Assembly (NCBI GenBank): GCA_942493125.1
Contig: OW818667.1
Span: 2,914,001-2,978,000, forward strand
DNA from: Fusibacter_C sp942493125
Lineage (GTDB): Bacteria; Bacillota; Clostridia; Peptostreptococcales; Acidaminobacteraceae
Direction of reading: 5' to 3'
DNA: 64,000 nucleotides
This document shows positions 50,821 through 59,075 of the stretch, piece after piece (position 1 is the stretch's first letter; each line of letters opens with the position of its first letter). Both the position numbers and the translations under genes were made by a program. The notes under the pieces are model-generated. The model was not told the DNA's origin. It did not search any database and worked only from the letters and a program-made list of their open reading frames with translations.

Positions 50821-52431
50821 ATGAACTTAAGTAATCTCAAAGACAGGATGCAAGAAGAATTTCAGAGTATAGATGATTTGCAACAAATATATGAAGAACT
50901 TGAAGCGTCATACCAGCAACTAATCGCGATGTCAGACCAATTGACACAAGCGGAAAACAAATACGCCAGCCTCATTCAAAATATGCGAGATATCGTTTGG
51001 GTAGCAAATCCACAAGGAGAAATCCTCTATATAAATAATATCGTGACGGATATACTTGGCTATCAAATAGAAGAGATGGTGGGTAGAAAACTCTATGAAT
51101 TCATGTGTCCATTGCACGAGTATAAAACGGGCTTCTGTAAGGACGTCGTCGCTCGGATGAACGATGTCGAATTTATCAGACAAGAGATGTGGATGCTACA
51201 TAAAGACGGCAATACAAGAAAAGTACTTGAAGTCAATTCAAACCATTTGATTTTTGAAGGTGAACTGATTGAGATTCAAGGCGTTGGACGTGATATAACG
51301 GATCGCATACAAAGTGAACGAAAGATTGCTCAAAAAAATCGCCAACTGAGTTTCATTAGTGATATCAGCACTTCAATTACAAGTAATTTGTCACTGAACA
51401 ATTTGGACCAATTATTGACAGAGACTTGTAAAAGCATCGTCACAACGGTAGGCGTCCCCCTGTGTACGATTAGAATCAAAGATGAAGAGGGCTTGCTAAA
51501 TTTAAAAGCTGTTTCAGGAAAATATAAAGATCTCATTAAAGTGCAACCGATTGACGCTTTTGAGGGCAAACTCAGCGATGTTATGATAAAAAGAGAACCG
51601 GTGATTTTTTCAAGTGAAGAAACCATCAATCATCCAAGTCGCGTAACTGATGTTTTTGAGAAAGGCAAATTGAAAAGTTTGTTGGTATTGCCACTTAAGA
51701 CAAATGATGATACCGTTGGTCTCTTGAGCATCGGAGGGGATACTGCTTACGATGAAGATTATACGTCACTCTTTTCGTCACTTGCGAACAACATCGCTTT
51801 TGCTGTGGAAAAATCAAAGCTTTATCAGGATCTCAAAGCATTTTATATCAATATTATCATGACACTTGTCGCCGCTATGGAAGCAAAGGATCCATATACG
51901 CAAGGTCATGCACTGCGCGTTTCGACTTATTCTGTTAAAATTGCAAAAGCCCTCGGTTTGTCTAGAGACGAGATCGAGGATATTGAGATCGCTGGTATTT
52001 TACATGATATCGGAAAAATCGGCATCAGCGATACGATTTTATCGAAGCCGGGCATGTTGACTGCCGAGGAATTCGAAATCGTAAAACTGCATCCCTCTAT
52101 TGGCATGAGGATATTGGAAGCCATCAATCTGTCTGAAAATATTAAATCAGCCATATTGTATCATCATTTACGCGTCGATTTAAAAGGGTATCCTCATGGA
52201 CATGAACTCATTGATTTGCCACTATTTGCAAGGATTATAGGCGTTGCCGACGCACTTGATGCCATGACATCACATAGATCTTATAAAAAAGCGATGTGCG
52301 TAAAAGATGTTGAAGAAGAACTTATGCGTCATTCAGGGTCACAGTTTTGTCCTGAGGTCGTGAACATTGCTATCGCGCTGTTGAGAGAAAACAGCATCAA
52401 ACCCCTGAGTGAAACTTTTCAAGTTCAGTGA
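50821..52431 (+). CDS. PAS-GAF-HD-GYP c-di-GMP phosphodiesterase
   Basis: The protein has 536 residues; CTGGAGGG before ATG. N-terminal coiled coil (1-45), PAS (about 50-165, NMRDIVWVANPQGEILYINNIVTDILGY), GAF (about 195-345, TVGVPLCTIRIKDEEG ... LLVLPLKTNDDTVGLLSIGG) and HD-GYP (about 355-520). The latter has HDIGKIGISDTILSKPGMLTAEEFEIVKLHPSIG and HHLRVDLKGYPHG (GYP triad), so active breakdown of c-di-GMP is expected. Soluble sensor without membrane segments. It is an enzyme opposite to the GGDEF protein at the left end. Confidence 0.95.
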   Translation: MNLSNLKDRMQEEFQSIDDLQQIYEELEASYQQLIAMSDQLTQAENKYASLIQNMRDIVWVANPQGEILYINNIVTDILGYQIEEMVGRKLYEFMCPLHEYKTGFCKDVVARMNDVEFIRQEMWMLHKDGNTRKVLEVNSNHLIFEGELIEIQGVGRDITDRIQSERKIAQKNRQLSFISDISTSITSNLSLNNLDQLLTETCKSIVTTVGVPLCTIRIKDEEGLLNLKAVSGKYKDLIKVQPIDAFEGKLSDVMIKREPVIFSSEETINHPSRVTDVFEKGKLKSLLVLPLKTNDDTVGLLSIGGDTAYDEDYTSLFSSLANNIAFAVEKSKLYQDLKAFYINIIMTLVAAMEAKDPYTQGHALRVSTYSVKIAKALGLSRDEIEDIEIAGILHDIGKIGISDTILSKPGMLTAEEFEIVKLHPSIGMRILEAINLSENIKSAILYHHLRVDLKGYPHGHELIDLPLFARIIGVADALDAMTSHRSYKKAMCVKDVEEELMRHSGSQFCPEVVNIAIALLRENSIKPLSETFQVQ

Positions 52432-52493
52432 GCCAAAATCGAGAAGTGGTTTATTTTTTAACAAAATGTTAATGTTTTGTTGGTGGCTACACG

Positions 52494-52529
52494 TTGACAA
52501 TTGATAACGATTATGATAATCTTTATCAA
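52494..52529 (+). promoter_or_regulatory. feo promoter with overlapping Fur box
   Basis: TTGACA (52494-52499), 17 bases, TAATCT. The spacer and -10 are covered by TGATAACGATTATGATAATC, a Fur-type GATAAT array. Iron-loaded Fur would block initiation. Confidence 0.85.
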
Positions 52530-52589
52530 TAAGAGGTTATATTCTCTTTTAATGTGAGCCGAAACCATTATCGAAAAGTAGGTGAAGAT

Positions 52590-52805
52590 ATGTTATTATC
52601 AAAAGCTAAAATAGGACAAACGCGTTCTATTATCAAAGTAGACGGAAAAGACAAAATCAAGAAATTTTTATTCAGTCTAGGATGTAGTGAAGGCGAAGAT
52701 ATTACGTTGATTTCCATTCTTGCAGGTAATTACGTCGTCAATATTAGAGACAGTCGCTTTGCAATCGATGAATCAATGGCGAAAGCAATTGTTCTTGCAG
52801 ACTAA
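52590..52805 (+). CDS. feoA: FeoA
   Basis: The protein has 71 residues from ATG 52590, preceded by TAGGTGAAG. It is an SH3-like beta barrel: TRSIIKVDGKDKIKKFLFSLGCSEGEDITLISILAGNYVVNIRDSRFAIDESMAKAI has the FeoA order G-x-x-x-K/R-x-L-x-x-L-G-x-x-x-G-x-x-I and the terminal IDxxxAxxI. It assists FeoB in ferrous iron uptake. The frame opens earlier but has no ribosome site there. Confidence 0.92.
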   Translation: MLLSKAKIGQTRSIIKVDGKDKIKKFLFSLGCSEGEDITLISILAGNYVVNIRDSRFAIDESMAKAIVLAD

Positions 52806-52813
52806 CATAAACC

Positions 52814-52835
52814 TATACCGCTTTTACGCGGTATA
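52814..52835 (+). other. Hairpin between feoA and feoB
   Basis: TATACCGC and GCGGTATA pair in an 8-bp stem with a 6-nt loop, followed by AAAAAA rather than T. It may be an mRNA-processing or stability element. Confidence 0.5.
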
Positions 52836-52848
52836 AAAAATGCCCAAA

Positions 52849-52869
52849 TAATGATAATGATTATCATTA
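52849..52869 (+). promoter_or_regulatory. Perfect Fur box ahead of feoB
   Basis: A 21-bp perfect palindrome built from TAATGATAAT-G-ATTATCATTA. It gives feoB its own iron control or strengthens that of the operon; no separate promoter is clear. Confidence 0.88.
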
Positions 52870-52933
52870 ACTATACCGAAGATGAACCATAAATTCATAA
52901 GATGAATCAAAACTAGATTCCAGGGGGTTACAA

Positions 52934-54877
52934 ATGAAAATTGCATTGGCAGGCAATCCGAACTCGGGGAAAACCACGTTGTTCAACGGCATAACAGGTA
53001 AAAAAGAGCACGTCGGCAACTGGGCTGGCGTAACAGTAGAAAAAAAAGAAGCTGAGTTAAAGCGCAAATTTAGACATGCAAATGAGCAAGTCACCATCAT
53101 AGATTTACCAGGTGCGTACTCAATTTCACCATATACCGGTGAAGAGGCAATTACGAGAGATTTTATTCTTGAAGATGCACCAGATGTGATCATCAATATC
53201 GTAGATGGTGCCAACTTTGAAAGAAGTTTATTTTTTACGACACAACTTATTGAATTGGACATACCTGTAATAATCGCCCTGAACAAATTCGATGTTCTCT
53301 CTAAAAGAGGCAACGAAATTGACGTTGATATGCTGAGCAATTTGCTACATTGCCCTGTTATTACAACGACCGCTACATTTGAAGAGGGCCTTACCAACTT
53401 GATGAAAGCTGCGATTGAAACTGGTAGAAAGAATAAAAAGCAACAACCCCTTGAATTAGTCGAATCTGAAAGTGAATCGATGGATCAAATCCGTCAACGT
53501 GCCATATCAGAATTAGTCGAAAAAAGTCTCGTCAAAAAGCACGATACGAGTAAAATCACCTTCTCAGACAAAGTAGATCGCATCGTCGCTCATAAATATA
53601 TTGGACTACCGATATTCTTTTTAGTGATGTGGGCTGTATATGCTTTCTCAATTGAGGGGTTGGGTGGTTATGTGTCTGGTTATTTCAACGATACTTTATT
53701 TGGTGAAATCATTCCAAATGCATTAAATAGCTTTTTTGAAAGCGTAGAAGTGAATCCGTTGCTTCAAGCATTGATAGTAGATGGTGCTATCGGTGGTGTC
53801 GGTGCAGTTATAGGATTTCTACCACTAATCATGGTGCTCTTTTTCTGTTTATCCCTTCTTGAAGACAGCGGATACATGGCAAGAGTCGCTGTACTTATGG
53901 ACAGATACTTTAAGAAAATAGGTCTTTCAGGCAAATCTATTATACCTATGATCGTCGGTTCAGGATGTGCCATTCCAGGCATCATGTCTACACGTACGAT
54001 TGAAGATGAAAATGAGAAAAGAATTACGACGATCCTGACACCATTTGTGCCATGTGGCGCAAAATTGCCGATTATTACACTATTCTCAATGGCCTTTTTC
54101 CCAAACTCAAGTTGGGTTGGACCAAGTACTTATATTTTAGCTTTCGTGATGATCATCATCGGCGGCTTATTATTAAAAAGATTGTTCGTATGGGAAAGCG
54201 CAACCAATTTCATCTTGGAGCTTCCAGAATACAAAGTGCCAAGTTTGAAAAATGCATTTATGCAGATGCTCGATAAAGCAAAAGGTTTTATCATAAAAGC
54301 TTCTACAATTATTCTAGTCATGAACACTTTGGTTTGGTTTATGCAAGCATATGGCTTCAATTTACAACCCGCTGTCGATCAAAATTCAAGTATTTTAGCA
54401 GGTTTGGGTGGTGTTATTTCGCCGATTCTCATTCCACTTGGCATGGTGGGTTGGCAACTTGCAGCTGCGACGATTACTGGATTTATCGCCAAAGAAAATG
54501 TCGTTGCAACCTTTGCAGTACTTTTAGCGGTAACGAGTGAAGATGCGCTTCAATTGCCAGGAGGCACTTTGTCTCAAATGTTTACTCCTGTCACAGCGTA
54601 TGCGTTTCTCGCACTCAACTTATTTACGCCACCATGTTTTGCTGCGATTGGCGCGATGAGAAGTGAAATGAACGACAGAAAATGGTTGTTTAGAGGACTC
54701 GCTTTCCAACTCAGTGCTGGTTTCCTTATCGCAATGTTTATTTCGCAGATTGGCTCGCTTGTATTCTACGGCGAAGCATCATCTGGTCTTGTACCAGCAT
54801 TGTTTGTGCTTGTCTTCTATGTAGGTTTGTTAACAGTTTTAATCAGACGTGCAGATCGAAAACGCGTCATTGAATGA
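52934..54877 (+). CDS. feoB: FeoB ferrous iron transporter
   Basis: The protein has 647 residues; AGGGGG upstream of ATG. The N-terminal G domain is complete: GNPNSGKTTLFN (G1, residues 7-18), the G3 DLPGAYSISPYT (about 55), NKFD (G4, about 119). The GDI-like linker follows to about 215. Then come about eight membrane helices with GSGCAIPGIMSTRTIEDENEKR, PCGAKLPII (gate motif) and TPPCFAAIGAMRSEM. Imports Fe2+ using GTP. Intact; slightly shorter than the E. coli protein as expected for Firmicutes. Confidence 0.96.
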   Translation: MKIALAGNPNSGKTTLFNGITGKKEHVGNWAGVTVEKKEAELKRKFRHANEQVTIIDLPGAYSISPYTGEEAITRDFILEDAPDVIINIVDGANFERSLFFTTQLIELDIPVIIALNKFDVLSKRGNEIDVDMLSNLLHCPVITTTATFEEGLTNLMKAAIETGRKNKKQQPLELVESESESMDQIRQRAISELVEKSLVKKHDTSKITFSDKVDRIVAHKYIGLPIFFLVMWAVYAFSIEGLGGYVSGYFNDTLFGEIIPNALNSFFESVEVNPLLQALIVDGAIGGVGAVIGFLPLIMVLFFCLSLLEDSGYMARVAVLMDRYFKKIGLSGKSIIPMIVGSGCAIPGIMSTRTIEDENEKRITTILTPFVPCGAKLPIITLFSMAFFPNSSWVGPSTYILAFVMIIIGGLLLKRLFVWESATNFILELPEYKVPSLKNAFMQMLDKAKGFIIKASTIILVMNTLVWFMQAYGFNLQPAVDQNSSILAGLGGVISPILIPLGMVGWQLAAATITGFIAKENVVATFAVLLAVTSEDALQLPGGTLSQMFTPVTAYAFLALNLFTPPCFAAIGAMRSEMNDRKWLFRGLAFQLSAGFLIAMFISQIGSLVFYGEASSGLVPALFVLVFYVGLLTVLIRRADRKRVIE

Positions 54878-54906
54878 CGTTCTATTAAAAGAATGGATGT
54901 GATTTT

Positions 54907-55068
54907 ATGGGTTCGACAATTATCGTAGGGATCATATTTGCCGCGATTCTGTTTTTCGCAGGTAAAAAGGCGTTTTCAGACATGAAAAAAGGAAAATGCA
55001 GCGGTTGCAGTGGCTGTAGCGACAAAAAAACATGTAGCACGCCTGAGATTAAACAAATTGAATTTTAG
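54907..55068 (+). CDS. FeoB-associated Cys-rich membrane protein
   Basis: A 53-residue protein: one membrane helix (GSTIIVGIIFAAILFFAG), a short basic stretch, then CSGCSGCSDKKTC. This is the small FeoB-associated Cys-rich protein found at the end of feo operons, and the four cysteines may handle iron. It starts 30 bases after feoB, and the terminator is 13 bases after its stop. Confidence 0.9.
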   Translation: MGSTIIVGIIFAAILFFAGKKAFSDMKKGKCSGCSGCSDKKTCSTPEIKQIEF

Positions 55069-55080
55069 AAAGTTTTGTAT

Positions 55081-55114
55081 GTGCCAAAATGTGTGAACAT
55101 TTTGGCACTTTTTT
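55081..55114 (+). terminator. Terminator of the feo operon
   Basis: GTGCCAAAATGT and ACATTTTGGCAC form a perfect 12-bp stem around GTGA, then TTTTTT. Confidence 0.93.
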
Positions 55115-55120
55115 ACGCAA

Positions 55121-55147
55121 AAAAAAGAACGGATTACCGTTCTTTTG
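55121..55147 (-). terminator. Terminator of the YtxH gene
   Basis: AAAAGAACGG pairs with CCGTTCTTTT around ATTA; on the minus strand a run of T follows. Confidence 0.88.
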
Positions 55148-55172
55148 ATCGAATGTGAATAATGCGATGACC

Positions 55173-55592
55173 TTACTTATCTAATTTATTTTCAATATCT
55201 TGAAAAATATCACCAGTCGCGTCTTTAACGTCGTCAACGAGTTCTTCGGCATCGTTAACAATCTCATTCTTTTTGATGTCATTTTTCGTAGCATTGACTT
55301 TTACGATAACTTTTTCTTTAAGCTCTTGACCTTTATTGATAGCCTCACTCACAACTTCAGTCGTTTTTTTAGCGACTTTTGAAGCGCTTTCTTTAACGAT
55401 TACAGCACCTTCATCAACTTTATCTGCGACATCTTGTCTCATTTCTTTTCCAGATTTAGGCGCAGTAAACAATGTGACAACAGATGATACAACGCTTCCT
55501 ATTAAAAGTGCGACCCCAACTTTTTTAATGGTTTCTTTCTTTTGTCTACGCATTTCAGCTTCTTTTCTTTCCTGTAATTTCTTAAATATCAT
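55173..55592 (-). CDS. YtxH-domain protein
   Basis: The protein has 139 residues; AAGGAGAATGCT before ATG. A basic start, then one membrane helix (GVALLIGSVVSSVVTLFTAPKSGKEMRQDVADKV), the YtxH hallmark of a helix followed by APKSGKExR, and a long charged amphipathic helix to the end. Such proteins are general stress proteins of Gram-positives. It is monocistronic. The end with repeated DVKDATGDI-like stretches resembles the LEA-like protein at 17447. Confidence 0.9.
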   Translation of the reverse strand: MIFKKLQERKEAEMRRQKKETIKKVGVALLIGSVVSSVVTLFTAPKSGKEMRQDVADKVDEGAVIVKESASKVAKKTTEVVSEAINKGQELKEKVIVKVNATKNDIKKNEIVNDAEELVDDVKDATGDIFQDIENKLDK

Positions 55593-55740
55593 AGCATTCT
55601 CCTTTTAATTAAGTATTGTAAATTCATTATACCCATATTATCTTGTCCTTACACGGTTTTAATTGAATTTTAACTATTATATATGTTTGATATCTGTTAA
55701 TATTTGAGTAGAAACAGCTTTTAGCAAAAGAGGAGTAAGT

Positions 55741-56919
55741 ATGCAAAAGTTAAATGTCGGCATTTTCAATGATTCTTTTCCACCATTGATCGATGGCGTG
55801 GCAAATACTGCAGTGAATTATGCAAGATCAATTCAAAAATTATATGGAAAATCGGTTGTCGCAACACCATGGTATCCTAAAGTGAAAGACAACTATCCCT
55901 TTAAAGTGTTCAGATATTCCAGTGCCAATGTCAGCAAGCGGATTGGATATCGTATGGGCAATCCATTTAGCCCGATCATGATCAGGAAATTACAGAAGGA
56001 AAATCTGGATATCATCCATACGCATAGTCCATTTACATCGACGATACTCGCACGGGTTTTAAGACGTTATACTGGTGCACCGATCGTCTTCACTTATCAT
56101 ACAAAATTTGATGTTGATATCGAAAAGCGGATTGCACTTAACCCGTTAAAAAACGCATCAATAAAATTTCTGTTAAGCAACATCAATGCATGTGATGAAG
56201 TTTGGGTCGTTTCTGAAGGCGCTGGTGAAAACCTTAAGAGTTTGGGATACGAAGGCGACTATTACCTCATGGAAAATGGTACGGATTTTGTTAAAGGCAA
56301 GGCAACACAAGAGGCCATAGATCAATTCAACAATAAATATCACATCGGAACAGATGAAACCGTTTTCTTATTTGTCGGAAGAATGATGTGGTATAAAAAC
56401 ATAAAGTTTATCATTGATGGTCTGAACCATGCAAAACAAAATGGTGCATCATTTAAAATGCTATTTGTTGGTGAAGGCGTTGATAGACAGGAAATCATGA
56501 ACTATACAAACACACTTGGCTTATCGAATCAATGCATTTTCACAGGAGCAATACACGATCGTGAAGATCTACGAACGTATTTCAGTAGAGCCAATCTGTT
56601 TTTATTTCCCTCAACATATGATACAAACGGCATCGTCGTTAGAGAAGCTGCAGCATGTAGTTGCCCATCACTTCTGGTCAAAGACAGTTGTGCTTCTGAA
56701 GGCATCCTGAATGAAGACACAGGAATCGTCATAGATGAAACTGTGGCAGCTCTAGGAGAAGCCATTCTTGCAGCTTCTTTGGATCATGACAGACTACAAA
56801 GGATAGGGATTAATGCTGCTGATAACATCTATCTTTCATGGGATGACGCTGTCGGTAAAGCAGTAGCAAGGTATAGTGAAGTCTTAAAAAAGCAATTTAT
56901 GAACCAAAAAGACGCTTAA
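55741..56919 (+). CDS. Glycosyltransferase family 4
   Basis: The protein has 392 residues; AGAGGAGTAAGT ahead of ATG. The N-domain VGIFNDSFPPLIDGVANTAVNYARSI is the GT-B acceptor side; IIHTHSPF follows near 95. The donor side has FLFVGRMMWYKNIKFIIDGL (about 215) and the E-x7-E-like PSTYDTNGIVVREAAAC (about 295-310). Family 4 members with this start make glycolipids or cell-wall glycosides. The sugar is unknown. Its 3' end is opposite to the c-di-GMP riboswitches on the other strand. Confidence 0.9.
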   Translation: MQKLNVGIFNDSFPPLIDGVANTAVNYARSIQKLYGKSVVATPWYPKVKDNYPFKVFRYSSANVSKRIGYRMGNPFSPIMIRKLQKENLDIIHTHSPFTSTILARVLRRYTGAPIVFTYHTKFDVDIEKRIALNPLKNASIKFLLSNINACDEVWVVSEGAGENLKSLGYEGDYYLMENGTDFVKGKATQEAIDQFNNKYHIGTDETVFLFVGRMMWYKNIKFIIDGLNHAKQNGASFKMLFVGEGVDRQEIMNYTNTLGLSNQCIFTGAIHDREDLRTYFSRANLFLFPSTYDTNGIVVREAAACSCPSLLVKDSCASEGILNEDTGIVIDETVAALGEAILAASLDHDRLQRIGINAADNIYLSWDDAVGKAVARYSEVLKKQFMNQKDA

Positions 56920-56952
56920 TAAAAAGCATAAAGCAAAGAAGTCGACAAAAAC

Positions 56953-56992
56953 AAAAGCTCTAGCTAGGGAATCCCTTACTAGAGCTGTTTTT
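56953..56992. terminator. Bidirectional terminator after the glycosyltransferase
   Basis: AGCTCTAG and CTAGAGCT with an inner TAGGGA/CCCTTA stem. On the plus strand GTTTTT follows; on the minus strand TTTTGTTTTTG, so it can also end the riboswitch transcript. Confidence 0.85.
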
Positions 56993-56998
56993 ATGCGC

Positions 56999-57136
56999 AA
57001 AAAAACTTTTCTCGGTAACTGGCTGCCCTATTTAATGTGAAATATATTGACGTTTTATGCGTCAAGTCATTAAACTTAGGTCCTAATAGTTTTGCGCCAC
57101 ACAATTTCTTGTGCTTTGCTTTGATTCCGAAAAGTC
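56999..57136 (-). ncRNA. c-di-GMP-I (GEMM) riboswitch, second of two
   Basis: On the minus strand: GCAAA, a GCACAA-GAAA-TTGTGT hairpin, then GGCGCAAA, the tetraloop receptor side GGACCTAAG, a P3 stem (TTTAATG/CATTAAA) and TAGGGCAGCCAGTTACCGA. These match the class-I consensus in order. P1 is ACTTTTC-GG with CCGAGAAAAGT and is followed by T7, so P1 itself can act as a terminator when the ligand stabilises it. Confidence 0.9.
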
Positions 57137-57305
57137 TTTTGGTAGCTGGCTACCCTGCAAATCGGTTGATGTTACGAATCCGTTTAGGCATGTTCTTTAG
57201 AGAACAACTATTCAGTAACATAATATGGTCAATCGATTGTTTAGGTCCTGTAGCTTTGCGACTCATAGTTTTCTATGATTTGCTTATTACTATGATACCC
57301 AAATA
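57137..57305 (-). ncRNA. c-di-GMP-I (GEMM) riboswitch, first of two
   Basis: On the minus strand: GCAAATCATAG-AAAA-CTATGA, GTCGCAAAGC, GGACCTAAAC, a longer P3 (AATCGATTGA/TCAACCGATT, with an inner TGTTAC/GTAACA and TGTTCTCTAAAGAACA hairpin) and GCAGGGTAGCCAGCTACC. P1 joins TTTGG-TA with TACCAAA. It starts 22 nt after the adenine deaminase stop codon. Confidence 0.87.
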
Positions 57306-57326
57306 GGCCGATATAAAACAGAAAAA

Positions 57327-59075
57327 TTACATTTTTTCAGAGACATCTACAAATCGAAAAGTCTTGACATCAAAGTAGCCACGGTCTGTAATTTTCAGTT
57401 CCGGAATGACTGGTAGCGCTAAGAAACTAAGCGTCATGAAGGGCTCAAGCGATTTTGGTATATGAAGTGTTTCAATAGCGATTTTCCTGAGATTGCTAAG
57501 AACATCGGTAACATGCTCCATTGATTCAGAGGACATTAAGCCTGCAATTGGCAATGGCAACGAACCCATGATACCACCATTTGATGCGATCGTAATACCA
57601 CCTTGTAATCTAACGATTTCGTTGACTGCTAGTGCCATATCGGCATCGTTGTCACCTATGACGATAATATTGTGTGAGTCATGAGCGATAGTTGTCGCGA
57701 TGGCACCACCTTTAATATGGAAATTCTCAACAAGGCCTATACCTATATTTTTTGTCATACCATGGCGCTCTATGACGGCAATTTTGGCAATATCTAGATG
57801 TGCATTGGTTATAAAATAATTATCTAGATCGAGATAGACACGTCTTACGACGTGCTCCGTTAAGATTGAACCAGAAGAAATCCGAATGACATGAGCGACA
57901 TCGCTTTCCAGTTTCAGTTTTAACTGAGACGCGTCAATTGGGTCGATTTTTACAGTGTTCTGGACGTGTGTACTATCAATTTTAGGGGATTCGAACAATG
58001 CTGTTTTATTTTTCGCAACGCAAATGCCTTTTTTATATACTTCCATTATTTCAAAGGATTCAAAATTGTCAAAGACAATCAGATCGGCATCATATCCAGG
58101 TGCAATAGCGCCGATATCTCTCAAGTTGTAACACCTAGCCGGATTTATGGTCGCCATTTGAATCGCTGTGATCGGATCAATACCAAGGGAGATGGCACGT
58201 CTTATATTATAATCGATGTGGCCATGCAGTAGGATGTCTTCAGGATGCTTGTCATCTGTACAAAACATGCATTGTTGTTTGGTTTGATTGTTGACCCCTT
58301 TGATTAGTGCGTCAAGATTGCGGGCCGCAGTCCCTTCACGTATGGCGACGTACATGCCAAGGCCAATCCGCTCTTCCATTTCTTCAATAGTCGTACACTC
58401 GTGATCTGTTCTGATGCCATTAATCATATAAGCATTGAGAGATTTGCCAGACAATTCAGGACCATGCCCATCGATAATCATTCGATCAGCCATTTCCAAT
58501 TTCTCGAGGATATCTATATTGCCCTCGATGACACTAGGATAATCCATAACTTCGCCAAGGCCTAACACGAGTGGATGATGTTCTAGCACTGAAAGTGCTT
58601 CTCGATCTAAAACTGCTCCCGAATTTTCATAAGGTGTTGCTGGAACACAGGATGGCAGCATAAAGAATCCGTTGAGTGCCGTCTCAGCTGTCGCGTCAAT
58701 CATATATTGAACACCGGCTATACCAAGTACATTAGCGATTTCGTGAGGATCGGCAATCACAGTTGTAGTGCCTCTTGGTACGATGATACGTGCCATTTGA
58801 TCTGGCGTAACTAAAGTCGACTCCATATGCATGTGCGCATCGATGAGTCCTGGAGCCACATAAAGTCCATTAAGATCGATGACGGTTTCGCCTTCATATG
58901 ATCCGATCCCAATAATTTTACCATGATCGATCGCAATATCCGATGCGATAATTTTACCATTAAAAACGTTGATAATTCTGCAATTTTTGAGAACAAGCGC
59001 AACGGGCCGTTTACCAGAGGCAAGTTCTGCCCGCAATTTCATTCTTTGTATTTTATCTGCTTTAACGTTTTGCAT
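57327..59075 (-). CDS. ade: Adenine deaminase
   Basis: The protein has 582 residues from ATG 59075 (AAGGAAGG ahead). It contains the amidohydrolase metal site: PGLIDAHMHMESTLVTPDQMA (about 85-105), PHEIANVLGIAG (about 125-140), with an ADPHEI site, EGTAARNLDALI and CTDDKHPEDI, in the adenine deaminase order. It converts adenine to hypoxanthine and ammonia. Full length. A -10 of TATAAT is at 59102-59107 on the minus strand; no purine riboswitch precedes it. Two c-di-GMP riboswitches follow its stop codon. Confidence 0.95.
   Translation of the reverse strand: MQNVKADKIQRMKLRAELASGKRPVALVLKNCRIINVFNGKIIASDIAIDHGKIIGIGSYEGETVIDLNGLYVAPGLIDAHMHMESTLVTPDQMARIIVPRGTTTVIADPHEIANVLGIAGVQYMIDATAETALNGFFMLPSCVPATPYENSGAVLDREALSVLEHHPLVLGLGEVMDYPSVIEGNIDILEKLEMADRMIIDGHGPELSGKSLNAYMINGIRTDHECTTIEEMEERIGLGMYVAIREGTAARNLDALIKGVNNQTKQQCMFCTDDKHPEDILLHGHIDYNIRRAISLGIDPITAIQMATINPARCYNLRDIGAIAPGYDADLIVFDNFESFEIMEVYKKGICVAKNKTALFESPKIDSTHVQNTVKIDPIDASQLKLKLESDVAHVIRISSGSILTEHVVRRVYLDLDNYFITNAHLDIAKIAVIERHGMTKNIGIGLVENFHIKGGAIATTIAHDSHNIIVIGDNDADMALAVNEIVRLQGGITIASNGGIMGSLPLPIAGLMSSESMEHVTDVLSNLRKIAIETLHIPKSLEPFMTLSFLALPVIPELKITDRGYFDVKTFRFVDVSEKM

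Noticed and set aside
52814..52835. Terminator between feoA and feoB
   Set aside because: The stem is followed by A, not T, on the plus strand, so it is recorded only as a hairpin.
52867..53397. 176-codon ORF antisense to feoB
   Set aside because: It overlaps the strongly conserved FeoB G domain and has no ribosome site; a codon-shadow ORF.
57036..57306. 90-codon plus-strand ORF between GT4 and ade
   Set aside because: It falls in the riboswitch region on the other strand, has no ribosome site and no conserved features.
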